Assembly (NCBI GenBank): GCA_963710205.1
Contig: CAVPZG010000007.1
Location: forward strand, 124,001-188,000
Length of the DNA stretch: 64,000 nucleotides
Direction of reading: 5' to 3'
From: Pacificimonas sp963710205
GTDB lineage: Bacteria; Pseudomonadota; Alphaproteobacteria; Sphingomonadales; Sphingomonadaceae
Part shown: positions 36,087 through 43,287 of the stretch, piece after piece
Layout of the letters: every line of letters begins with the position of its first letter
Position numbering within the stretch: position 1 is the first letter of the stretch
Notes under the pieces: generated by a model
Databases searched by the model: none
What the model was told of the DNA's origin: nothing
The model's input: only the letters and a program-made list of their open reading frames with translations
Made by a program: the position numbers and the translations under genes

Positions 36087-37055
36087 CTAGCCGACACAGC
36101 GCGCAAACATATCCGCGCCCACATTCCCGCCTGACAGCGTCACGGCGACAACCTTGCCGCGCCGATCCACTTTCCCCGCCAGCAGGGCCGCAAGCGCCGC
36201 TGCGCCGCCCGGCTCCACCACCAGCTTCAGCTCCTGAAACGCAAAGCGCATCGCGGCCATCACCTCCGCATCGCTGACCGTCACCCCCGTCGCCCCCCTG
36301 CCCGACAATATTTCAAAGGTCAGCGGCGCAATCTCGAATGTCTGCAGGGCATCGCACAGCGTCTCGGCCCGATCAGCGACGGGTACGATCTGCCCCCGTG
36401 CCATCGACTCGCCGGCATCGCCATAACCCTCGGGTTCCGCCAGCACGATTTCCGCCCCCGGCAGCGCCAGGGCGATCCCGCTCGACAGCCCGCCGCCGCC
36501 GCAGCACACCACAGCCACATCCGCCGCCAGTCCCAGTGCCGCCAGATCCTCAGCGATTTCCAGCCCCGCCGTTCCCTGTCCCGCGACGATGAACGGATCG
36601 TCGAACGACGGCACGAGCACGCTTCCCCGCGCCGCTGCCAGCCCCGCGCCGATCGCCTCCCGCGATTCCGTCATCCGGTCGTACAGGACGATTTCCGCCC
36701 CGTCCGCGCGCGTTCGCTCCATCTTCATCGCGGGCGCATCCTTCGGCATGACGATCACCGCCTTCACGCCCAGCAGCCTTGCCGCCCGCGCGACGCCCTG
36801 CGCGTGATTGCCTGAGGAGAACGCAACCACGCCAGCCGCCCGTTCCGTTTCCGTCAGCGCCGCGAGCCGGTTATACGCGCCGCGAAACTTGAAGCTGCCG
36901 GTCACCTGCAGGCATTCCGCCTTCAGGAAGACGCGCGCGCCGGTCATCGCGTCCAGCGCGTCGGAGCGGAGAAGCGGCGTTTTTACCGCCACCCCCTTGA
37001 TTCGCGCGGCCGCCATGGTCACGTCTGTTGCCATGGGTATTGATTTCTGGGCCAT
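36087..37055 (-). CDS. Threonine/serine dehydratase-like PLP enzyme
   Basis: Fold-type II PLP lyase or racemase, 322 aa. The Schiff-base Lys is in TGSFKFRGAYNRL, the phosphate-binding loop in CCGGGGLSSGIAL, and SSGNHAQGVARAARLLG is the substrate loop. Short single-domain enzymes without an ACT domain act as catabolic threonine dehydratase, serine dehydratase or serine racemase; these cannot be separated by sequence here. It is divergent from the ornithine decarboxylase leader. Confidence 0.88.
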   Translation of the reverse strand: MAQKSIPMATDVTMAAARIKGVAVKTPLLRSDALDAMTGARVFLKAECLQVTGSFKFRGAYNRLAALTETERAAGVVAFSSGNHAQGVARAARLLGVKAVIVMPKDAPAMKMERTRADGAEIVLYDRMTESREAIGAGLAAARGSVLVPSFDDPFIVAGQGTAGLEIAEDLAALGLAADVAVVCCGGGGLSSGIALALPGAEIVLAEPEGYGDAGESMARGQIVPVADRAETLCDALQTFEIAPLTFEILSGRGATGVTVSDAEVMAAMRFAFQELKLVVEPGGAAALAALLAGKVDRRGKVVAVTLSGGNVGADMFARCVG

Positions 37056-37138
37056 TGCGGCGCGCTATCGCCAGCGCTTTTGAAAGTCGAGGACGCATCC
37101 CCGTCCGCCGGCCCCGCAAAAATGGTCGGCTCGCGCTA

Positions 37139-37167
37139 TTTACTTGTTAATTCCGCGATCCTATATC
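37139..37167 (+). promoter_or_regulatory. Candidate sigma-70 promoter of the ornithine decarboxylase gene
   Basis: TTTACT (37139-37144) and TATATC (37162-37167) are separated by 17 bp. Transcription would start near 37174 and give a leader of about 68 nt that contains the hairpin described next. Confidence 0.45.
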
Positions 37168-37181
37168 GCCCGCGTCGCCCA

Positions 37182-37238
37182 AAGGGACTTCCTCCAGCGT
37201 GGCGGCGTTTGTCGAAACAACCCTTCAGGAGGTCCCTT
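37182..37238 (+). promoter_or_regulatory. Leader hairpin that masks the ornithine decarboxylase Shine-Dalgarno (speF-like)
   Basis: AAGGGA (37182-37187) pairs with TCCCTT (37233-37238). After a CTT bulge, CCTCC (37191-37195) pairs with GGAGG (37228-37232), the core of the ribosome-binding site for TTG 37242. A smaller GTTT/AAAC hairpin sits in the loop. Alphaproteobacteria are known to carry a conserved structured RNA called speF upstream of ornithine decarboxylase genes. Position and architecture match it, but the match to the published consensus was not computed. Confidence 0.65.
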
Positions 37239-37241
37239 GAG

Positions 37242-38441
37242 TTGCGAAAGTTTCATAACGCACTCGGTGTAGCGGCCGCAACGCGGCCGACGTCACCGGT
37301 GACCCTTGTGCGCCCCCATGCGGCGGCGCGCGCAGCCCGTTTTTTCACGGAAAAATTTCCGGGACGCAGCATGTATGCGGTGAAGGCGAATCCGTCGCCC
37401 GATCTTCTGCGCACGCTCTGGAATGCCGGCATCACGCATTATGACGTCGCCTCGATCAACGAGGTGCGGCTGGTCCGCGCGGTCCTGCCGGAAGCGACGC
37501 TGTGCTTCATGCACCCCGTGAAATCCGCGGAGGCGATCACCGAGGCCTATTTCGAGCATGGCGTGAAGACGTTCTCGCTGGATTGCCAGGACGAGCTGGA
37601 CAAGATCGTCGCCGCCACCGGCGCACCGGACGACTTGTGGCTCTGCGTCCGGCTCAGGGTCTCGTCCGAACATGCGAAGCTCAGCCTCGCCTCCAAGTTC
37701 GGCGTCCGTCCCGAGGACGCGGCTCCGCTTCTCATGGCCGCCCGTCAGGCGTCCGACGCGCTCGGCATCTGCTTTCACGTGGGCAGTCAGGCCATGAGCC
37801 CGCAGGCCTATGTCGATGCCATCCGCCTTGCCCGCAGCGCGATCGTCGAGGCCGCCGTGACCGTCGATGTGATCGATGTCGGCGGCGGCTTTCCGTCCGT
37901 TTATCCCGGCATGGAGCCGGGGACGCTGGAGGCCTATTTCGACATCATCAGCCGCGAATATGAGGATATGCCAATCAGCTATTCCGCTGAACTCTGGTGC
38001 GAGCCGGGCCGCGCGCTGTGCGCTGAATATGCCAGTGTCCTCGTCCGCGTCGAGCAGCGCAAGGGGGACACGCTTTACATCAATGACGGCGCCTATGGTT
38101 CGCTGTTCGACGCCGCGCATGTGAACTGGCGCTTCCCCGTCGCACTGGCCCGGGCCGAGCCTTCCTCGGCAGCGCTGGAGGATTTCAGCTTCTTCGGTCC
38201 CACCTGCGACGACATCGACCATATGCCCGGTCCCTTCGCGCTTCCCGCAGACGTAAAGACCGGCGACTATATCGAAATCGGCATGCTTGGCGCTTACGGC
38301 GCGGCCATGCGCACCGCCTTCAACGGCTTCGGTGATTCCGAAACCGTCGAGGTTGAGGACGAACCGATGGCCAGCCTCTACGTCGAGGCAGGCGAACAGC
38401 CCGGAGGCGGGGAGGTCGTCCCCATCTTCGGACAGAACTAG
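37242..38441 (+). CDS. Ornithine decarboxylase (fold-type III PLP; possibly ornithine/lysine)
   Basis: Produces putrescine (or cadaverine) for polyamine synthesis. 399 aa from TTG 37242, which has AGGAGG nine bases upstream; longer reading through the leader is not supported. PLP Lys48 is in MYAVKANPSPDLL, the phosphate loop in DVGGGFPSVYPG, and the active-site Cys in FFGPTCDDIDHMPG. Alphaproteobacterial enzymes of this type can also take lysine. The next gene is the carboxyspermidine-dehydrogenase-like gene, completing a pathway context. Expression is likely controlled by the leader hairpin. Confidence 0.9.
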   Translation: MRKFHNALGVAAATRPTSPVTLVRPHAAARAARFFTEKFPGRSMYAVKANPSPDLLRTLWNAGITHYDVASINEVRLVRAVLPEATLCFMHPVKSAEAITEAYFEHGVKTFSLDCQDELDKIVAATGAPDDLWLCVRLRVSSEHAKLSLASKFGVRPEDAAPLLMAARQASDALGICFHVGSQAMSPQAYVDAIRLARSAIVEAAVTVDVIDVGGGFPSVYPGMEPGTLEAYFDIISREYEDMPISYSAELWCEPGRALCAEYASVLVRVEQRKGDTLYINDGAYGSLFDAAHVNWRFPVALARAEPSSAALEDFSFFGPTCDDIDHMPGPFALPADVKTGDYIEIGMLGAYGAAMRTAFNGFGDSETVEVEDEPMASLYVEAGEQPGGGEVVPIFGQN

Positions 38442-38490
38442 CCTGTTCCCGTCCCCTTCAGGGGGGAGGGGAATGACAAGGAGACCCACC

Positions 38491-39711
38491 ATGAACACCC
38501 CTGGCCACACCCTCGTCATCGGCGCTGGCGGCGTCTCCTCCGTCGCGGTTCACAAGATGGCGATGAACCCCGACATCTTCGGTCAGGTCACGCTCGCCAG
38601 CCGTACGGTTTCCAAATGCGATGCCATCGCCAGATCCGTCCATGAACGCACCGGGCAAACCGTGCAAACGCACGCCATCGACGCCGATGATGTCGATGCC
38701 ACCAGCGCGCTCATCGACCGGGTAAAGCCCGACCTTCTCGTCAACCTCGCGCTTCCCTATCAGGACCTCAACCTGATGGAGGCCTGCCTGAAAACAGGCA
38801 CGCATTATATGGACACGGCCAATTACGAGCCGCTCGACACCGCCAGGTTCGAATATAGCTGGCAGTGGGATTATCACGATCGCTTCCGGGATGCGGGCCT
38901 GATGGCGCTGCTCGGCTCCGGCTTCGACCCCGGTGTCACGTCCGTCTTCGCCACCTATCTCAGGAAACATCACCTCAAGGCGATCCGCACGCTCGACATT
39001 CTCGACTGCAATGGCGGCGACCACGGCCAGGCCTTCGCCACCAATTTCAACCCCGAGATCAACATCCGCGAAGTGACCGCGCCCGCCCGCCATTATGCGA
39101 ACGGCGAATGGATCGAGACGCCCGCCCTCTCGCACAAGCAGACGTTCGACTTCCCCGAAGTCGGCCCGAAAAACATGTACCTGATGTACCACGAAGAGCT
39201 GGAAAGCCTCGCAAAACACATCCCCGAGCTCGAACGCGCACGATTCTGGATGACTTTCGGCGATGCCTATCTCACCCATCTGGAGGTCCTGCAGAATGTC
39301 GGCATGACCAGCATCCAGCCCATCATGTACGAGGGCCGCGAAATCGTCCCGCTCCAGTTCCTGAAGGCCGTCCTTCCGGAACCCGCGGGTCTGGGCGCCA
39401 CGACAAAGGGCAAGACCTGCATCGGCGACATCGCCACGGGAGAGGCCCGCGACGGCGGCGGCGAAAAGACCTTCTACATCTACAATGTCTGCGACCACGA
39501 AGCCGCCTATGCGGAAACCGGCAACCAGGCTATCAGCTACACCACCGGCGTCCCCGCCATGATCGGCGCGGCCATGATGCTGAAAGGCGAATGGTCCGGT
39601 TCAGGCGTCTTCAACATGGAACAGTTCGACCCCGACCCCTTCATGGCCATGCTGAACGACCACGGCCTGCCATGGGTGGTGACGGAACTGGAGAAGCCGC
39701 TGGCGTTCTGA
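38491..39711 (+). CDS. Carboxynorspermidine/carboxyspermidine dehydrogenase (saccharopine dehydrogenase family)
   Basis: 406 aa. Condenses an aldehyde (aspartate semialdehyde) with a diamine and reduces the imine with NADPH. The Rossmann loop VIGAGGVSSVAVHKMA is at the N-terminus. TGTHYMDTANYEP, LGSGFDPGVTSVFATY and IGDIATGEARDGGGEKTFYI fit this branch better than saccharopine reductases of lysine synthesis. AAGGAG precedes ATG 38491. The neighbouring ornithine decarboxylase supplies putrescine, so the product is probably carboxyspermidine, processed by the decarboxylase at 43.3 kb. Confidence 0.88.
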   Translation: MNTPGHTLVIGAGGVSSVAVHKMAMNPDIFGQVTLASRTVSKCDAIARSVHERTGQTVQTHAIDADDVDATSALIDRVKPDLLVNLALPYQDLNLMEACLKTGTHYMDTANYEPLDTARFEYSWQWDYHDRFRDAGLMALLGSGFDPGVTSVFATYLRKHHLKAIRTLDILDCNGGDHGQAFATNFNPEINIREVTAPARHYANGEWIETPALSHKQTFDFPEVGPKNMYLMYHEELESLAKHIPELERARFWMTFGDAYLTHLEVLQNVGMTSIQPIMYEGREIVPLQFLKAVLPEPAGLGATTKGKTCIGDIATGEARDGGGEKTFYIYNVCDHEAAYAETGNQAISYTTGVPAMIGAAMMLKGEWSGSGVFNMEQFDPDPFMAMLNDHGLPWVVTELEKPLAF

Positions 39712-39714
39712 TCG

Positions 39715-41112
39715 TCAGATTTGCGCCGTGCCCGGATCACGACCGGATGTCAGGGTAAGGGCATCACGCAGACCCGCCTGAAAGGCCTCGTTTTCGGCGT
39801 CCTGTTCCACCAGTGCGGCAAAGATATCGCGCGCTTCGGCTGCCTTCGCCAGTGCCTCGGCGGGCCCAAGCGCGAATGTCTCCGGGCTCGCCGCCATCGA
39901 CAGACAGGCATTTGCCAGATTGGCCCTTGGGGAGTGATGCCAGGGCATCAGCCGCGCGCACCATTCGAACATGTCGATCGCGGCCTGCACATGCTCTTTT
40001 TGCCTGCAACGCAGCAGGACAAGCGCCGCGTTGATGACCGTTGAGGAATAGCACAGCCGCGCCTCCAGCCTGCGGCTTGGTGACAGGTCGTAAATGCCGA
40101 CATCGCCTGGTCCGGCGAACGCAAGGTCATAAATCTGCCGCAGCGCGCCCGCCAGCGCCGCAGATACCGGTTTGCCCGATTTGCGGAGCCGCGCCGCTTC
40201 CGCCTCCATCAGCACCGCGGCCCCGGCCACCTCGTTCGGGCGCAGCAGCGTTCGCACCGGTCGCGGCTCCTCGCGCAGCGCCAGCGCCCCCGCGAACAGT
40301 GGCGCGGCAAAGCTCGACCCCAGCGCGCCCTCCATCTGCATCAGCGTATAATCCAGCAGACCGGACTGCGCGTAGGGCGGTCTATGCCATTCGCGCCGTT
40401 CATGCCCGTCCTCGAACCATCGCCGTTCGGTCTGGAAACCTATGGAAAGGCATTCGGGCGCGCGGGCCGGGCAGAACAGCTCGTCCGCGTTGCCCGCCGC
40501 CGTAATCAGCACGGGCATATCCTCTGCGTCCACCGCACCGATCTGCGCGCAGAAACAATGGTCATATGCACAGGTCTCCACGCAAGGCGGATCGCGGTCC
40601 GTCTCCGCCAGTTGCCGCGCGGCAGCAACGAAATCGCCTTTCCTGATCAGCGGCATCAATTCCGCGTTCGCGCCGGGCTGCATCGGCTGGGCTGCGCCAA
40701 GGCTCATGCAGACATAGTCGAAGCTCCCGGACAGCGCCGCGTCCAGCGCCGTCGCCAACGCGCCGGGCTGCGGCCTCCCGTCCCGGCAGATGCCGAAATG
40801 GGTCAACGCGCAGTCCGGCGCGGCAGTCCGGATCAGCAGGTCGACCAGCGTGCCATGCGGATGCGGGCCGGACGGGACCAGCGCGCGGACCTCGACATCG
40901 GCAAGTGCCGTATAACTGGTATCCGGCGGTGAATCGATGACCGCGACCCGGCGCCCCCTGCCCGTCAGGCCCTCCGCATGTGCGGCGGCGATGGTCTCCC
41001 AGAAATGGCCCTTGAGCGGCATGGTCCAGCGCGCTTCCGCCCGGCTATACTTACCCAGCAGCGCCAGCTCATCGGTGGAGGCCGATGCCAGCTTCAGGTC
41101 GGGAACGGTCAT
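39715..41112 (-). CDS. Cytoplasmic subtilisin-like (S8) serine protease with helical C-terminal region
   Basis: 465 aa with no signal peptide, so intracellular. The S8 triad is complete and in order: Asp60 in VAVIDS, His86 in PHPHGTLVDLL, oxyanion Asn208 in ITAAGN, and Ser267 in GALGSSFAAPLFAG. A four-cysteine cluster CX3CX4CXC (residues 177-188) lies between His and Asn, unusual in subtilases and suggestive of metal binding or redox control. After about residue 290 the sequence is helical and TPR-like (ALVLLRCRQKEHVQAAIDMF). Its ATG overlaps the stop of the upstream partner by 4 bp, so the two proteins are made together. Confidence 0.82.
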   Translation of the reverse strand: MTVPDLKLASASTDELALLGKYSRAEARWTMPLKGHFWETIAAAHAEGLTGRGRRVAVIDSPPDTSYTALADVEVRALVPSGPHPHGTLVDLLIRTAAPDCALTHFGICRDGRPQPGALATALDAALSGSFDYVCMSLGAAQPMQPGANAELMPLIRKGDFVAAARQLAETDRDPPCVETCAYDHCFCAQIGAVDAEDMPVLITAAGNADELFCPARAPECLSIGFQTERRWFEDGHERREWHRPPYAQSGLLDYTLMQMEGALGSSFAAPLFAGALALREEPRPVRTLLRPNEVAGAAVLMEAEAARLRKSGKPVSAALAGALRQIYDLAFAGPGDVGIYDLSPSRRLEARLCYSSTVINAALVLLRCRQKEHVQAAIDMFEWCARLMPWHHSPRANLANACLSMAASPETFALGPAEALAKAAEARDIFAALVEQDAENEAFQAGLRDALTLTSGRDPGTAQI

Positions 41113-41828
41113 CGGGACAGGGGGTCGAAGGGCTCGAATTCCTGTTCGATCTCTTCCGCGCTCAGCGCTGCCGATTGCAGCCCGAAATCGCCGAACAACT
41201 TCTTCCTGTGCAGCTGTATCGCCACGGCATAGCTTTCGCCGCGTTCGGGCAGCACGCGCTGATACCCAGTGCCGCTCTTCTCAGACAGGCTGACGCCGAC
41301 CTTGCCAAGCTGGCCCGCCGTCAGCAGCGTGGCATCGCCCGACGCCTCCAGCGTCCAGTCCGCGCTTTTGGAACAGAGCAGTACTGCGGAATCGGCCCGC
41401 GTAATTCGGGTGATAAAGACGGTTCCCCGCCTGATCTTGAAACGTGACAGTTCCGCCTTCAGCTTCGATAGCGAGGCGAAGCTTTCATGCACGATGCCGT
41501 CCAGCCGGAACAGCGTGCCGCCCGCACCCTTGAAGGAGATTTCGAGTTTTGCCGACGCGCCGGGCAGGTCGGGCGTCCCCAAGTCTCCGGCGATCTCGGT
41601 CTGCACGCCGTGGCTGAACCCGTCCGTGCCGCTCTTGCTTGTCGTTTCAACCGGTCGCAGCGCGGGATCCGGAATATAGTCCGCTATGCCGCCATCCTTG
41701 TGGAACTGTCCATCCTCAAAGCGGCCCCAGTCACCCAGGGCAATGTCCGTGCCCAGCGGCCAGACGGGATAGGCGCTGTCATCAAGCTCGTTGCGGTAAT
41801 CGCGCACGAAATCGTCGGAAATGCTCAT
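41109..41828 (-). CDS. Unrecognised 239-aa protein coupled to the S8 protease
   Basis: Start 41828 has GGAG nine bases upstream and excludes an unrelated Arg-rich extension. No signal peptide, membrane helix or enzyme motif. The N-terminus contains YPVWPLGTDIALGDWG (20-35) and GQFHKDGGIADYI. Residues 94-205 read as alternating beta strands with one helix (SFASLSKLKAELSRF), and the C-terminal 25 residues are an acidic tail (EEIEQEFEPFDPLSR). Size, predicted beta-rich body, short charged tail and coupling to a protease recall bacterial gasdermins, but the N-terminal Cys of that family is absent. Function unknown. Confidence 0.7.
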   Translation of the reverse strand: MSISDDFVRDYRNELDDSAYPVWPLGTDIALGDWGRFEDGQFHKDGGIADYIPDPALRPVETTSKSGTDGFSHGVQTEIAGDLGTPDLPGASAKLEISFKGAGGTLFRLDGIVHESFASLSKLKAELSRFKIRRGTVFITRITRADSAVLLCSKSADWTLEASGDATLLTAGQLGKVGVSLSEKSGTGYQRVLPERGESYAVAIQLHRKKLFGDFGLQSAALSAEEIEQEFEPFDPLSR

Positions 41829-41888
41829 GCTTTCGGTCTCCAGAATCAGGAAGGGAGGCAAACGCAACAACACTTGTGTCAGGCGCTG

Positions 41889-41917
41889 ACATAACCCGAT
41901 CCGCACGCGTTTCTCAA
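41889..41917 (-). promoter_or_regulatory. Candidate promoter of the protease two-gene unit
   Basis: On the minus strand TTGAGA (41917-41912) and TTATGT (41894-41889) are separated by 17 bp, 61 bp upstream of ATG 41828. The -10 matches weakly. Confidence 0.35.
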
Positions 41918-42008
41918 CAGCGACAGGCGCGCCAAGGGTCGGCGCCCGTGCAGAGGTTGGTGACGGTGCGGGCAAACCGGCCGCACATTATGACGGGCTA
42001 CAGGCACA

Positions 42009-42284
42009 TCAGACTTCGGCGGCGACTATCCACGCCATGAACCCGGCCATGATGGGGGCAAGCAGCATCAGGACACCCGGCGACAGGCCATCACCTGCGT
42101 CGATCCCGGCCGCGACCATTGCGAATGTCGCCAGAAACGCCACGCCCCAACCCGCCAGCGACCACAGCGCATTTCCTGCTCCCGCCGCCCGACGCTCCGG
42201 CAGCCTTTTCATCACCCTGATGGTGAAACCGTCATCCGCCACCGGGCGCGGCTTTTCCGCCAGCAGGTCGTCAAGCTCTGTCAT
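42009..42284 (-). CDS. Small membrane protein downstream of the ECF sigma factor (possible anti-sigma)
   Basis: 91 aa: a cytoplasmic N-terminal region of about 40 residues (MTELDDLLAEKPRPVADDGF) and two membrane helices (GWGVAFLATFAMVAAGI; GVLMLLAPIMAGFMAWIV). Start overlaps the sigma-factor stop by 4 bp. Position and layout suggest a sigma-binding membrane protein, but no zinc-binding anti-sigma motif is present and the family was not recognised. Confidence 0.65.
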   Translation of the reverse strand: MTELDDLLAEKPRPVADDGFTIRVMKRLPERRAAGAGNALWSLAGWGVAFLATFAMVAAGIDAGDGLSPGVLMLLAPIMAGFMAWIVAAEV

Positions 42285-42802
42285 GCCTCAATCTCCTCGC
42301 GCCACCCGGCCAGATGGTGTTTCAGCGTTTCGCGTCCTCGTAAGATGTGACTTTTCACTGTGCCCAGCGGCATGTCCAATATCTCCGCCGCCTCGCCATG
42401 CGAATGGCCATAGCTCAGGCAAAGCGTGACGGCCGCGCGTTCCTCCGGCCGCAGCCGCGCCATGGCGCGCTCCACGTCCAGCCGCGCCAGTCCCGCCGCC
42501 GGGCAGGTCCTGTCCGGGTCGGGGTCCGGTTCGGCCTTCGCCTTTCGCGCCTGCTGCAGAAAGACGCGCCACGCGATACGGAACAGCCAGGGCCGGAACC
42601 GCGCACCATCATCCAGCTGCGCCAGTTTCGTCCATGCCGACACCAGCGCTTCCTGCGCCGCATCGTCGGCCAGCGCGGCATCCCCGCCGCACAGGCGGCG
42701 GCAATAGGCGCGCAGATCGCCCTGATGGCGCGCGACGAGAGCGGCGAATGCCGTCCGGTCTCCCGCCAGCGCATCGGCGACCTGTGCGGCATCCAGGCTC
42801 AT
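42281..42802 (-). CDS. ECF-type RNA polymerase sigma factor
   Basis: 173 aa. Region 2 (ADDAAQEALVSAWTKLAQLD; FRPWLFRIAWRVFLQQARK) and region 4 (LRPEERAAVTLCLSYGHSHGEAAEILDMPLGTVKSHILRGRE) are both present, giving promoter-recognition helices. The middle link contains a PDPDPDR stretch. It is coupled to the small membrane protein, its likely regulator, and lies 8 bp after the DUF6249-like gene. Target genes and inducing signal cannot be read from the sequence. Confidence 0.93.
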   Translation of the reverse strand: MSLDAAQVADALAGDRTAFAALVARHQGDLRAYCRRLCGGDAALADDAAQEALVSAWTKLAQLDDGARFRPWLFRIAWRVFLQQARKAKAEPDPDPDRTCPAAGLARLDVERAMARLRPEERAAVTLCLSYGHSHGEAAEILDMPLGTVKSHILRGRETLKHHLAGWREEIEA

Positions 42803-42810
42803 GCGCCTTC

Positions 42811-43164
42811 TTACGCCGCGCCCGCCCGGACGGCGAATTTCGCCGTCAGGATATAGCCGATGCCGATCGCGAGCGGGAAAATGGCGAACGCCAGCATATC
42901 GACTTCCCCAATAGCGAGCGCGAAACCGGCAATGGACAGGGCGAACATGATCAGCAGGATCGCCCGCCTTGTGTCCTGCACCCGGTCCGATGCGTTTCTC
43001 ATCAACGTCCTCAGCAGTTCCGCGTCGGGTTGCTGTCCATTGTCGACCATATGCCGCAGCGTTTCATTCGCCATCTGGCGGGATTTCAGCTGCACGATGA
43101 TCAGCGTGATCAGGACCGCCGCGGGGGCGAAGAATATTCCGAATACGGCGAGTGGGCCTTCCAT
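42811..43164 (-). CDS. DUF6249-like membrane protein
   Basis: 117 aa. One N-terminal helix (AVFGIFFAPAAVLITLIIV), a soluble middle with an MVDNGQQPDAELLRTL helix, and two C-terminal helices (AILLIMFALSIAGFALAIG; AFAIFPLAIGIGYIL). This layout is common next to ECF sigma factors in sphingomonads. AAGGA lies 7 nt before ATG 43164. Probably the first gene of a three-gene operon; role unknown, perhaps sensing. Confidence 0.7.
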   Translation of the reverse strand: MEGPLAVFGIFFAPAAVLITLIIVQLKSRQMANETLRHMVDNGQQPDAELLRTLMRNASDRVQDTRRAILLIMFALSIAGFALAIGEVDMLAFAIFPLAIGIGYILTAKFAVRAGAA

Positions 43165-43287
43165 GAGTGTCATCCTTTCAAACGGTTTCTGTCCGATAGA
43201 TGCCGTCAGCACCGCACTTGGATGCAAATATGTTCGCCGACTGCAATTTCACTTTCCTATTCGCGGCCAATCCGCGACAGTCCGGCC

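Noticed and set aside
37080..37241. 54-residue N-terminal extension of ornithine decarboxylase from TTG 37080
   Set aside because: The extension shows no similarity to the family, contains the promoter and hairpin, and would ignore the strong AGGAGG in front of TTG 37242.
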